In this document: positions 18,687 to 28,315 of the stretch, piece after piece
How positions within the stretch are numbered: the first letter of the stretch is position 1
Layout: each line of letters starts with the position of its first letter
Origin: Clostridium sp. AM58-1XD
GTDB taxonomy: Bacteria; Bacillota; Clostridia; Lachnospirales; Lachnospiraceae
NCBI RefSeq assembly: GCF_003464085.1
Contig: NZ_QSDR01000014.1
Coordinates: 52,924-116,923, forward strand
DNA length: 64,000 nt
Direction: 5' to 3'
Notes under the pieces: model-generated
The model's database searches: none
What the model was told of the DNA's origin: nothing
Seen by the model: only the letters and a program-made list of their open reading frames with translations
Translations under genes and position numbers: made by a program

Positions 18687-20080
18687 TTAAAGGCCAAATC
18701 CAAAATAACGGTTTACATTGCGCCAGCAGATATCCTGTATCATGCTTCCTGCAAACGGAATATCTTTAGGGTATTCTCCCCTGTCAATCCATTCTCCAAC
18801 CGTATCACAGAGTATCCTTCTGAAGTAATCGTGGCGTGAATAGTTGACGTATGCACGTGAATCGGTCAGCGTTCCGATAAAATTCCCCAATACGCTCAGA
18901 CTCGCCAGCGAAGTCAGGTGATTCCTGATTCCATTCAGGTTGTCACTGAACCACCAGGCCGCTCCGTGCTGTATCTTTCCGACGGTACCCGCCTCCTGGA
19001 AACACCCTATCATGGAATCCAGGACCGGATTGTCGGCCGGGTTGATGGAGTATAGGATCATCTTTGGAAGGCAGCATGCCTCATTGAGCGCATCCATGAA
19101 TTGCGGCAGCATGCTCAGATTGCCGAAACTGCCGATACAGTCGCCTCCCACATCCACGCCCACCGTGCGAAGCAGATAGCTGTTGTTATCCCTCTTTGCT
19201 CCCACGTGAAGCTGCATTACCCAATCGCGTTCTTTGCATGCTGATGCTATTTCAAACAGCAGGCCGCACAGGTAAATATCTTCTTCCTGTTTTGTCGGAA
19301 TGCCGCCTGCCAGGGCCTTTTTCAAAATCCTGTCAATCTCTTCCCTGGTAAATGGTGTACATGGTACATCCATCAGCGCCTGATCGATGCTGCGGCATCC
19401 TCTTTTTGCGAAATCATCCATTCTGATACGGATAGCCTTTGCAAGACCGGCAAAATCCGTTATGGCGCAGCCGGCCACATCCGACAGTTTTCCCAGATAT
19501 TCAGAGAATCCGGGAAGACCGATGTTGACTACGGAATCCGTTCGGAACGTCGGCACCACCGTTACGTCAAAGGACGGATCCGACCGGATCGTATCGTGCG
19601 CTTTCAGCGGGTCCAGGATATCGTCGGTACTGCCGATCAGCTTCACGTGAGCTTTTTTAATCAATTCCCGGACAGGCATATCTGCAAGGCCCTGTTGCAG
19701 ACCTCCCAGGCCTCCTGAGCTGTTTCGGGACTTAATGTCTTATCAAACCCAAATACGTCTTTCAGCTCCATATGGGAACGGTGATATAATGGATTGCCGA
19801 TACACTTCGGAAGAACCTCTGCCCATGCGAGAAATTTTTCTTTGTCGCTGCCCTCTGCAGTGATGTATTTTTCTTCTATTCCACAGCTGCGCATCGCCGT
19901 CCATTTATAGTGATCCAGAGAAATCCACGCCTGGGTGATATTATCATAATGCAGGTTTTCGGCGATTTCACCAGCGTTCACATGACAGTGGTAATCGATC
20001 ACCGGCATCTGTTTCGCATAGCCGCGGTATAGCTCCTGGGCAGTTTTTCCCCTTAGTAAAAAATTGTCATTGATATACAT
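18687..20080 (-). CDS. uxaC: Uronate isomerase (single-base frameshift near 19685)
   Basis: Isomerises glucuronate to fructuronate or galacturonate to tagaturonate. An amidohydrolase-fold enzyme with VIDYHCHVNAGEIAENL (metal HxH) at residues 28-44 and SFDVTVVPTFRTDSV, AKRDNNSYLLRTVG and SSLNGIR-type loops further on. The frame breaks near 19685: one part ends CNRALQICLSGN and the other begins MPVRELIKKAHVKLIGSTDD. With one G restored it reads CNRALADMPVREL and is exactly 464 residues, normal for UxaC. It is the last gene of the island that starts at the BMP lipoprotein, and ends at a strong terminator. No uxuA, uxuB or kdg genes follow, so the usual uronate route is not complete here. Confidence 0.88.
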
Positions 20081-20112
20081 GATTCTCCCCTCTCTGCCTC
20101 CATGCTTGCTTC

Positions 20113-22026
20113 TTACTGACTTTCATGTGTCTCAGCTTTCATGCTGCGGATAAATGCCTGTATCTGCTCTACGTCATCCTCCATCTCCAGCAGTACACTT
20201 CCAATATAAACTCCGTCGGCCTGCGCTTCCCGTATCATGCGGACGTCTTCAGGAGTATATACACCTACGCCGCAGTAAATTTCCTGCAGAATACCCCTTT
20301 GACGCAGGTATGCCACACAGTCTGACAACGCTTCATATCCTGGACGTACATTATTGTTATATGTAGGCTTGGCCTGCAGATAGACCAGGCCGTTTGTCTG
20401 TTTTGCCGTTTCGATCTCTTCCTCCGGCATGTGATATCTCACAAAGGCCGCCAGGCGGATTCCCCCTTCCAAAAGCTTGTCCTGGAAGTCTGGCCGTTCA
20501 GAGCCTACGTAGATCATTGCGTCGATACCAGCCTTCTTACAGAACGCCACTACCTTGTCGATACCGATCCGCTCCATCGTATTTTCATACAGGGCCAACT
20601 GGACTGCAACCCGGGGATATTTATTTCGAATCTCCTGTATCGCTTCAAAATATTTGTCATAATCGTGACAATTTTCAAAGGCAGCCGCCATATGGCGGGC
20701 AATTACGTCACTCTCGAAGTAAGGATCCGGGGAAGGAATATCCAATTCCAACGTATCTGCTCCTGCTTCTATGTATTTATCCACCATCTCCAGGCTTTTT
20801 TCCATTGTGGGATAGCCGAGAGAAGAATAGCACACCAGCTTTAACTTTTTCTCCGGAGCCTGATAATCACTGCCCAGAAATGCCTGGCGGAACAACTCTT
20901 CAAATTGTTCTGCCGAAGGCACCAGCGGGTTTGTTCTCGTACAGCCGTCCAGCAGCGCCTCCCTGCTCATCTGAGGAATCATCTGAAGATATTGTTCCCT
21001 GTCATCAATGATTTCCTTCAGGCAGGATGGAATATCCAGTTTGATCTGGAGCTCCGATACAATTTCCTCCAGACTTTCCCCTCCCATGTCTCTGGCCAGC
21101 ACCTCATACCGTTCCTTTGCCTGGGGATTCCTGCAGTTAAACCGAATGACATATGGTAGTATCACAGCATCTCCCAGTCCATGGGAAATCCCGAAGCGGC
21201 TGCCGATTACGTGGGCCATGGAGTGGACAATTCCCAGGGATGAGTTGGTGAAAGCCAGCCCCGCTGCGGTAGACGCATCCAGCATCATTTCCCGCGCCTT
21301 CATATCAGCACCGTCACGATAAGCGACGGGAAGCCATTCCACAATATCGAGAGCCGCCTGCCGGGCCAGCGTATCGGAGATGTAATTCGGGCGTCTGGAT
21401 ACCCAGGACTCAATGGCGTGTGTCAGGGCATCCATGCCTGTTTCCGCTGTCAGATGCTTTGGCATGCTGGCAGTCACCGCCGGATCACAGATGGCCACAT
21501 CCGGCATCATCTCCATATCTCCGATTCCACATTTATTATGGCTGATATCGTCCGTAATCACGATGGAACGGCTTACTTCACTGGCAGAACCGCTGGTAGA
21601 AGGTATGCACACAAACTTCGCCTTTTTTCGCAGCGGCGGGATGGTATTCGGTGGTTTCAGCTGATCCAACGTGGTGATTTCGGAATGCTCGTACAGCACC
21701 CACATGCTCTTTGCCGCGTCCATCACGGAACCGCCTCCAATTGCGATAATCCAGTCAGGGCCGTAATCTCTCATAACTTTTGCTCCGGCCTTGACCGTAG
21801 AAAACGTCGGGTCCGGCTCCACCCCCTTAAAGACCGTGGATTCCATTCCGGCCTGGGAAAGGTATTCCTGGGCCTGGGAAACAATTCCGGCCCGTTCCAT
21901 ACTGCCTCCGCCGATTACAATAAAAGCTCGCTTTCCTCTCAGAGTAGCCAGATGATTCAGGCATCCTGTACCAAGCATCAGTTGTTCCCCACCCAATTTC
22001 AGAGGCTTTGTTTTCATAGGTCTCAT
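20113..22026 (-). CDS. Fused iron alcohol dehydrogenase and TrpA-like TIM-barrel protein
   Basis: A two-domain enzyme of 637 residues. Residues 1 to about 375 are a group III iron-dependent alcohol dehydrogenase: IGGGSVMDAAKS (NAD site), CIPSTSGSASEV, and metal ligands in GMDALTHAIE, SMAHVIGSRFGISHGLGDA. From about 390 the chain becomes a TIM barrel like tryptophan synthase alpha: GYPTMEKSLEMVDKYIEAGA, TLELDIPSPDPYFES (the TrpA catalytic Glu is kept; its Asp is replaced by Glu), then GIDAMIYVG and GVGVYTPEDVRMI. No trpB or other trp gene is near. I prefer ATG 22026; an ATG at 22071 would overlap the upstream gene. A pathway joining alcohol oxidation or ketone reduction to an aldol cleavage is a reasonable inference; the real substrate is unknown. 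Confidence 0.85.
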   Translation of the reverse strand: MRPMKTKPLKLGGEQLMLGTGCLNHLATLRGKRAFIVIGGGSMERAGIVSQAQEYLSQAGMESTVFKGVEPDPTFSTVKAGAKVMRDYGPDWIIAIGGGSVMDAAKSMWVLYEHSEITTLDQLKPPNTIPPLRKKAKFVCIPSTSGSASEVSRSIVITDDISHNKCGIGDMEMMPDVAICDPAVTASMPKHLTAETGMDALTHAIESWVSRRPNYISDTLARQAALDIVEWLPVAYRDGADMKAREMMLDASTAAGLAFTNSSLGIVHSMAHVIGSRFGISHGLGDAVILPYVIRFNCRNPQAKERYEVLARDMGGESLEEIVSELQIKLDIPSCLKEIIDDREQYLQMIPQMSREALLDGCTRTNPLVPSAEQFEELFRQAFLGSDYQAPEKKLKLVCYSSLGYPTMEKSLEMVDKYIEAGADTLELDIPSPDPYFESDVIARHMAAAFENCHDYDKYFEAIQEIRNKYPRVAVQLALYENTMERIGIDKVVAFCKKAGIDAMIYVGSERPDFQDKLLEGGIRLAAFVRYHMPEEEIETAKQTNGLVYLQAKPTYNNNVRPGYEALSDCVAYLRQRGILQEIYCGVGVYTPEDVRMIREAQADGVYIGSVLLEMEDDVEQIQAFIRSMKAETHESQ

Positions 22027-22048
22027 ATTCTGTTCACTCTCCCACTTA

Positions 22049-22627
22049 TCAATTTTTGCTGCATCCTTCATCTAATTCCATAAACAGTTCTTCTCTTGTC
22101 AGTACGCGGCCCAGATAGCGGCGGATATCCTCCAGGTTTATCCGTCCTGCTTCCTCACAGTCCGTAGCCACACAGTCTTCTGCCACAATCACATGATAGT
22201 CCAGATTATGGGCGTCGGTTGCCGTAGCCCGTACGCAGCAGTTTGTCTTCACCCCGCAAAGGATCACGTTCTGTATTCCGTTTTCTCTGAGCACGAGGTC
22301 AAAATCCGTGCCGAAAAAGGCGGAGTATCTGCGTTTTCGGATAACATAATCCTCTGGAAGGACCTCCAGATCCGGGTGAATCTCTTCCCCGCCGGTCTTC
22401 TCCACACAGCATTTGCGCATTTCATTTAAGTTGCGATCAGGTTTTCCCTCCCGGTAGCAGTGCTGGATAAAAACTATTTTCATTCCGCGCCTGCGGCAGC
22501 CGTCCAAGAGCGATTTTACATTCGGCACAATATCCCGGCTGCTCTCTGCATAGGCACATCCGCCCTCGCAGGTAAAATCATAGAGCATGTCTATAATAAC
22601 CAGTGCCGATTTCTTAACGTCAATCAT
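22049..22627 (-). CDS. Isochorismatase-family cysteine hydrolase
   Basis: Hydrolase of 192 residues with the full catalytic set: Asp in ALVIIDMLYDF, a Lys in YVIRKRRYSAFFGTDF, and Cys in LCGVKTNCCVRATATDA. The family includes nicotinamidases, carbamoylsarcosine and ureidoacrylate amidohydrolases and true isochorismatases. The start overlaps the permease end by 8 bases, and its stop is 23 bases before the fused ADH/TrpA gene, so it belongs to the transporter operon. It probably hydrolyses an amide in the transported compound or an intermediate. Nothing in the sequence selects the exact substrate. Confidence 0.85.
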   Translation of the reverse strand: MIDVKKSALVIIDMLYDFTCEGGCAYAESSRDIVPNVKSLLDGCRRRGMKIVFIQHCYREGKPDRNLNEMRKCCVEKTGGEEIHPDLEVLPEDYVIRKRRYSAFFGTDFDLVLRENGIQNVILCGVKTNCCVRATATDAHNLDYHVIVAEDCVATDCEEAGRINLEDIRRYLGRVLTREELFMELDEGCSKN

Positions 22628-23546
22628 TCATATACCCCCTTATCTGGTTATTTCTGTTGTCAATCAGGGCGGTAGCAAACATGGCAATCAGGATAAACAC
22701 GTACGGCAGCATCTCAATCAGGGAAGCGGTTGCTGAGTCCACTACCGTCGTAAGCTTGATCTGCAGGGCGCGGGCCAGACCGAAGATCAGGGTAAACAGG
22801 CTGGCTTTGATCGGGTTGCCCTTTCCGCATCGAGCTGCGGACAGCGCGATATAACCGCGGCCTGCTACCATTCCCAGCGTGTACATGCCAAGGCTCTCTA
22901 CCGACAGATTGGCTCCTGCCAGACCGGCCAGGGCGGAGGATATGAGGATTGCAAAGTAGCGTATTCCTTTCACCTTGATTCCCACCGCTTTTGCAGCCTC
23001 TTCATTTTCTCCTACCAGCCGTACATAGACGCCGATCTTTGTCTTATACATCAACATCCAGATAATAAAGATCAGAAGGAAGGAACAGTAGGTCAGGATT
23101 GTCTGATTATTCAGGACTTCGTTAATTATGGGGATGCTGCGCAGGACAGGAACGTCCAGCCGGAAATCCGTCGTATGGATCACTTCCGTGGCAATCAGGG
23201 AAGTCCTGTTGCTGTACATCGTCTGAAGCAAAAACGGAACAATACTGATGGACAGCAGGTTCACAGCCAGTCCGGTGATAATCCTGTTTCCTTCCAATGT
23301 GATGCTGAAAATGGAAAAGATGAGACCCAGTACCATGGCGCACACCACTCCCATGACGATACCAAATAACACATTGCCGGTGATAAACGAAAAATATATG
23401 GAAGCAAATGCCCCGATATTCATCATACCGTCCATCGCTATGTTCAGCACCCCGGCCTTGTGGGGAAAGATCCCTCCCAGAACACAGATCACAAGCGGCG
23501 TAGACATGGCTATGCCGATATTCATCATATTCAAAAGTTCATTCAT
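22620..23546 (-). CDS. BMP-type ABC transporter permease 2
   Basis: Membrane permease of 308 residues with about nine hydrophobic segments, of the branched-chain/ribose-type permease family (BPD_transp_2). Features such as KAGVLNIAMDGMMNIGAFAS and LAGLAGANLSVESLGMYTLGM match the second permease of nucleoside-type (YufQ/NupQ-like) uptake systems. The ATG overlaps the stop of permease 1 by 4 bases (ATGA). It works as a heteromer with the gene at 23543-24649, energised by the ATPase at 24646-26240. Confidence 0.9.
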   Translation of the reverse strand: MNELLNMMNIGIAMSTPLVICVLGGIFPHKAGVLNIAMDGMMNIGAFASIYFSFITGNVLFGIVMGVVCAMVLGLIFSIFSITLEGNRIITGLAVNLLSISIVPFLLQTMYSNRTSLIATEVIHTTDFRLDVPVLRSIPIINEVLNNQTILTYCSFLLIFIIWMLMYKTKIGVYVRLVGENEEAAKAVGIKVKGIRYFAILISSALAGLAGANLSVESLGMYTLGMVAGRGYIALSAARCGKGNPIKASLFTLIFGLARALQIKLTTVVDSATASLIEMLPYVFILIAMFATALIDNRNNQIRGYMND

Positions 23547-24649
23547 AGTTTCTCCTCCTTAGCGGAAGATACGGCTGCCTGTCCGTTTCTCTTTCCCGGA
23601 AACAGCGAGGACAGGGTTTTTCCCGCCCAGGGATTCTTCTTCACAAAGTCCACTGCCAGGAAGAGAATCAGAAGGCTCTGGATAACCGTGATAATATCAT
23701 AGGGAACGCCTACATAACTCTGAAGTGTCGTACTTCCGTATTTCAGCGCCCCGAAGAAGATTGCAGCCACAAAGACGCCGACCGGATTGTTTGCGCCCAT
23801 CAGCGCTACCAGCATGCCGTCCCAACCCAAACCAGGATTCGAGGAAAAGGTGGGGGTAAAACGGCGGTGTACCCCAAGCATTTCCGTAGCGCCGGCCAAA
23901 CCGGCTACGGCCCCGCTGATCACCATGATAATCATGATTTTCCTGCGGACATTCATCCCGGCGGCATCGGCAAAACCGATGTTTTTTCCAATTGTATCCA
24001 CCTCATATCCCAGCTTTGTTTTGTTATAGATAAACCAGAACACAGGGACGCAGGCGACTGCAAACAGAATTGCTGCGGAGAGTGTGGTACTTGGCGTCAA
24101 CCGGGGCAGCATGGCACTGGAAGCCACCTTGGCAGTAGCCGTATATCCGATATTCTGCTTGAATGGACCGCTGGTCAGATATTCTGTAAATATCGTTGCC
24201 ACATAGTTCAGCATCAGGGTAACCACAATCTCATTGATATGGAAAACTGCCTTGAATACACCCGCCACACTTGCAAACAGCGCGCCTGCTGCCATAGCCA
24301 GCAGGATGCAAAGGGGCAGATGAACTGCCATTGGAAGATTCGTAAAGGTAAACCCCGCCCAGGTGGCTACAAAAGCGCCTATGTACATCTGTCCTTCCAC
24401 GCCCATATTGATAATCTGAGCTTTAAAGGTAATCGCTACGGCCAGACCCGTCATAATCAGCGGACTGGCATAACAGAGCGTTCCCATCAGCCCGTCTTTT
24501 GTAAAAAGTGACTGGCTGATTAAACACCGGTATGTCTCCAGAGGACTGTGGCCGGCAGCCAATATCAGAATTGCCCCTGTTCCAAATGCCAGCAATATGG
24601 GCAGAAAAACATTGATGAGGGAGCCTGCCAGTTTCGATCGTTTTTTCAT
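23543..24649 (-). CDS. BMP-type ABC transporter permease 1
   Basis: Membrane permease of 368 residues, similar in family to its neighbour but longer, like YufP/NupP. Motifs include TFKAQIINMGVEGQMYIGAF and GWDGMLVALMGANNPVGV, the latter typical of nucleoside-type permeases. Good AGGAGGGAGG site; ATGA overlap with the ATPase stop. The C terminus is a short charged tail. Confidence 0.9.
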   Translation of the reverse strand: MKKRSKLAGSLINVFLPILLAFGTGAILILAAGHSPLETYRCLISQSLFTKDGLMGTLCYASPLIMTGLAVAITFKAQIINMGVEGQMYIGAFVATWAGFTFTNLPMAVHLPLCILLAMAAGALFASVAGVFKAVFHINEIVVTLMLNYVATIFTEYLTSGPFKQNIGYTATAKVASSAMLPRLTPSTTLSAAILFAVACVPVFWFIYNKTKLGYEVDTIGKNIGFADAAGMNVRRKIMIIMVISGAVAGLAGATEMLGVHRRFTPTFSSNPGLGWDGMLVALMGANNPVGVFVAAIFFGALKYGSTTLQSYVGVPYDIITVIQSLLILFLAVDFVKKNPWAGKTLSSLFPGKRNGQAAVSSAKEEKL

Positions 24650-26240
24650 CCAGTTTTTCCTCCCTCCTCATCTGATTTTACACCCATCATGTAAAGCCCG
24701 AGTTCTTCCTGGGTCGTCTCAGAAGCTTTAAAGTGACCGGTAATCCTGCCCCGGAACATGACAACGATCCGGTCCGACAGGCCAAGAATCTCCGAAAGCT
24801 CTGAAGAGATCAGCAGAACTGCCTTTCCCTCATCCCGCAGATCAATCAGTTTCTGATGAATAAATTCAATGGAGCCTACGTCCACCCCGCGTGTGGGGCG
24901 CGATACAATAAGCGCTCTCGGATCGGAGGAAAATTCCCGTGCAACCACAACTTTCTGGGCATTTCCTCCCGACAGTCCGTCCACATCCGTATTCCAGCCG
25001 TCGTTATCATCTCCGGATGTACGGATATCATAGGATTCGATCAGCTGCGCTGCATTTTTTCTCATCTGTTTATAGCTCAGAATCCCGAACCGGCATACAG
25101 GTTCATGGACGTGATAACCAGCCGTCAGGTTTTTGGCAACATTCATCCCCCTGCAAAGGCCCAGGCGGAACCGGTCCTCCGGCACGATAGCCACACCGCT
25201 GTCCCGAAGCTGTCTGGGATAGAAATTTGTAATATCTTTCTCACCGAGGGATACGCGCCCTCCGGATGTTTTCATCATCCCCGTAAGAGCCATGGTCAGC
25301 TCATACTGCCCGTTTCCCTCCACACCGGCGACTCCCAGAATTTCACCTTCCCGGATAGCCAGAGAAATATCATGGAGCACCGTTTCCCCGTGGGAACCTT
25401 TCACACAGAGATGCTTCACTTCATACGCAACGGGTACACCTTCATAATTATGCTCACTTTTCTCCACATTCAGCTTTACTTCCCTGCCTACCATAAGAGC
25501 CGCCAGTTCATCTTCGCTGAACTGAGTGGTACTGTATTCTCCTACCAGCTTGCCTCTGCGCAGAATCGCACAGTGTTCGGACAGGCTTTTCACCTCTCTC
25601 AGCTTGTGAGTGATGATGATAATGGTTTTTCCGTTGTCTCTTAAATTTTTCAGAATCTGTATCAGCTCATCTACCTCCTGAGGCGTCAGCACCGCTGTGG
25701 GCTCGTCCAAGATCAGAATGTCCACATCCCTGAGAAGCATCTTCAGGATCTCTACCCTCTGCTGCAGCCCGATCGAAATATCTTTCACTCTGGCTGCAGG
25801 GTCCAGGTCAAAGTGATATTTTTCGATCAACTCTTTTACCCGCTTCTTCTCCTCCCGATTGTCTATGAAAGGCAGTTTGATCGTCTTACCCACCGTTTTG
25901 GAAAGCTCTGTGCCCAAAAATATATTTTCATAGATCGTCAGGCTGGGAGCCAGTTTAAAGTGCTGATGCACCATGCCGATGCTGTTTTCGATGGCGTCCT
26001 TGGGAGACTCATTCTGACCTGTCTGGAATTGATCCAAATCTCCCCCCGGGTTGGGGAAAGCAGCCCGTAAAGCATATTCATTAACGTTGATTTTCCGGCG
26101 CCGTTTTCCCCGATAATACACAATATCTCGCCTCGTTTCACCTTCAGGCTGACCTCTCTGACTGCGGTAAAATCCCCAAAGCATTTCGTCAGCCCTCTGG
26201 TTTCGATAATATAGTCCCCCTGTACCGGACTTTCGCTCAT
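24646..26240 (-). CDS. ABC transporter ATPase, double NBD (single-base frameshift near 26003)
   Basis: Energises the BMP-type uptake system. Two fused nucleotide-binding domains, as in RbsA/YufO: the first has Walker A GENGAGKST, signature DISIGLQQRVEI and Walker B DILILDEPTAVL; the second has the degenerate P-loop GVEGNGQYE and signature LSGGNAQKV. One base is missing in a run of C near 26003: one frame ends ...RQVRMSLPRTPS and the other carries SPKDAIENSIGMVHQHF. Restoring it gives exactly 531 residues. Start at ATG 26240 after AGGAGGGCGG. The Q-loop MVHQHF lies just after the break. Confidence 0.9.
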
Positions 26241-26282
26241 AAACCGCCCTCCTGTCAATTCACCCGGCTTCTCTCATTTGTT

Positions 26283-27410
26283 TCAGGCTCCCGGTGTAAA
26301 GACTTCTCCCATGGATCCGTCCACTACATTGATCTTGCCGGAGATAATGTCCTTCCGTGCCTGTTCTACTTCCTGTTTGATCTCATCCCATTTCGCCTCA
26401 TCGGTAATATATGGGGCAATGACGCTGTAATCGGTCAGATCTGCGCCTCCCTCTTCCAGAGTCATGACCACAGTTCCCTTTTCCAGTTCTCCGTTCAGCA
26501 GCTGATCTGCCAGTTTATACAAAGCCGTATCCATTCGTTTCACGGCGCTGGTTACGATAAATCCCGGCTCCTTGGCATCCATGTCATCGGTTGCCCCCAA
26601 AGCCAGCACGTTGCATTCCTTTACCCCCTGGAATACGCCCAATGCTGCCAGGCCCGCCGCTACAAATATTACATCGGCATTCTGGCTCTGAATCTGGTTG
26701 ATGGCAACTGCCTTCGAATTCTGTGTGTCGGAAAAGCCAACCGTAAAGTCCGTAATGATCTGGATATCAGGATTCACACTGTATGCCCCCTGATAGAAGG
26801 CCTCATAAAACACCTTAAAGCCCGGGCTGTCGGTAGCGCTGATAAATCCAACCGTATTGCCCGCCTTCATCTGGCGGTCACCGATAATTGTGACATCCGG
26901 TTTTGTCAGTTCTCCTGCAATAATTCCCGCCAGATAAGAGGCATCCTGGATGTCAAACATGATAGAGATGACATTCGGCTTATCCACAATCAGATTGAAT
27001 ACGACAAATGTCACATCCGGGAATTCGTCTGCCACCATCTCTACCGCATCTGCATGGCTGTACTCCAGCGTTACCACCAGCCCGTACCCTTCCTGGGCAA
27101 ACTGGCGCAGGTACGTCTCTCCCTGGGATACTTCCGCCGGTTCTACAATAGTATATTCCAGCCCCAGTTCCTCTGCAGCCTGATCCAGCCCCCGTTTCGA
27201 GGCATCGTTGTAACCATTGTCTCCCAAACCGCCGGATGAACAGATCACCGCCATCTTCTTTGCATTATCTCCGGCCGCTTTGTCTCCGACTGCGCCTGCT
27301 GCAGAGGATGACTGAACTTCGGAACTGCTGCCGGCCGCTTTCTTTCCACAACCTGCAAGCACTGAAAACACCATGGATACGCAAAGCAGAATCGATATTA
27401 TTTTTCTCAT
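26283..27410 (-). CDS. BMP-family substrate-binding lipoprotein
   Basis: Extracellular binding protein of 375 residues for the ABC importer. Signal peptide MRKIISILLCVSMVFSVLAG ends in lipobox AGC. The mature protein shows the Med/BMP family fold: ICSSGGLGDNGYNDASKRG, YSHADAVEMVADEFPD, QDASYLAGIIAGELTK and FISATDSPGFKVFYEAFYQG. BMP proteins bind purine or pyrimidine nucleosides, or in some cases other small ligands. Good AGGAGGAAAT site. First gene of a co-directional run: BMP, ATPase, two permeases, cysteine hydrolase, fused ADH/TrpA, uxaC. Confidence 0.9.
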   Translation of the reverse strand: MRKIISILLCVSMVFSVLAGCGKKAAGSSSEVQSSSAAGAVGDKAAGDNAKKMAVICSSGGLGDNGYNDASKRGLDQAAEELGLEYTIVEPAEVSQGETYLRQFAQEGYGLVVTLEYSHADAVEMVADEFPDVTFVVFNLIVDKPNVISIMFDIQDASYLAGIIAGELTKPDVTIIGDRQMKAGNTVGFISATDSPGFKVFYEAFYQGAYSVNPDIQIITDFTVGFSDTQNSKAVAINQIQSQNADVIFVAAGLAALGVFQGVKECNVLALGATDDMDAKEPGFIVTSAVKRMDTALYKLADQLLNGELEKGTVVMTLEEGGADLTDYSVIAPYITDEAKWDEIKQEVEQARKDIISGKINVVDGSMGEVFTPGA

Positions 27411-27564
27411 GTATATTTCCTCCTCTTGGTCTTGCCTTTTTTCTTACCGCTTCTTTGTTACTTTTACCGTTTCTTTGTTACTCTTACTGTTTCTTTTTTC
27501 CATCAGACATTTCTGTCAGGCGCCCAGTCTCGATCCAGCAGAAGCGTCTCCTCCTCCTCTGCCA

Positions 27565-27987
27565 TCATGCCAAGTGAAATGTCATGGCGGCCGCTTCATA
27601 CTCATTTGTAAGCCAGGCTTCCAAAATATCCAGCAGTTCAAAAATCCCCTGTGTCTTTCCTCCCAGGCAGAGTACGTTTGAGTTATTATGGCGTCTCGTC
27701 ATCATCGCCATATAATGGCTTGTACACAAAGACGCCCTGACGCCCTTGAACTTATTAGCCACCATGCTCATGCCGATTCCGGTCGAACAGATCAAAATCC
27801 CTCCGTCTGCCGCCTTTGTAGCGACAGCTCTGGCCACCATAGCCGCATAATAAGGATATCGGACGATTTCAGAAGAATCTGTGCCTACATCCTTTACCTC
27901 ATAACCTTGTCTTTGAAGATATTCCCGAATCTGTTCTTTTGCCTCGTATCCCCCATGATCACATCCTATCCAAATTGTGTGGAACAC
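27565..27987 (-). CDS. rpiB: RpiB/LacAB-type sugar-phosphate isomerase
   Basis: Aldose-ketose isomerase such as ribose-5-phosphate isomerase B, allose- or galactose-6-phosphate isomerase. A GTG start at 27987 after AAAGGAGGGGG gives 140 residues, near the family's 145-150. It shows IGCDHGGYEAKEQI, VGTDSSEIVRYPYYA, GGILICSTGIGMSMVANKFKG with the catalytic Cys, and RRHNNSNVL. The upstream in-frame ATG at 28098 would add an unrelated tail. It lies between the regulator and the BMP gene and may supply isomerisation for the compound taken up. Confidence 0.85.
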   Translation of the reverse strand: MFHTIWIGCDHGGYEAKEQIREYLQRQGYEVKDVGTDSSEIVRYPYYAAMVARAVATKAADGGILICSTGIGMSMVANKFKGVRASLCTSHYMAMMTRRHNNSNVLCLGGKTQGIFELLDILEAWLTNEYEAAAMTFHLA

Positions 27988-28098
27988 ACAGCCCCCTCCT
28001 TTTTCACCAGTTTGTACAACAACACCGTCAATTAACTTGTCTTTTATGTTATAATTATACAATTTCAATCCACTCAATTGATATAGTATACAAACCAA

Positions 28099-28315
28099 AA
28101 AAGGACTAGACTTGTTTGTTATTCATGCCAATTTTTTCTTTGACTTCTGAAAAAAGCATTGAAAAGCCAAAATATTCAGAAGAATTTTTTAATTAACAAA
28201 AAAACTGCCGCAAAATTAATTTCTCATATCAGATAATGGTTTCAGCCAGGTAGCCAAAAACCATATCTTTCTGGAAATTATTATTTTGCAGCAGCCTTTT
28301 TCGTTCCCTGTGAAC
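28099..28315. other. AT-rich intergenic region between regulator and rpiB-like gene
   Basis: About 215 bases of AT-rich DNA. On the minus strand TTGAGT, an 18-base spacer and TATAAC could form a weak promoter for the rpiB-like gene near 28050-28080. Otherwise I see only A/T runs and no coding frame. Confidence 0.35.

Noticed and set aside
20113-22026. Tryptophan biosynthesis gene
   Set aside because: Although the second domain is TrpA-like, no other trp gene is near and the partner is an alcohol dehydrogenase in a transporter operon.
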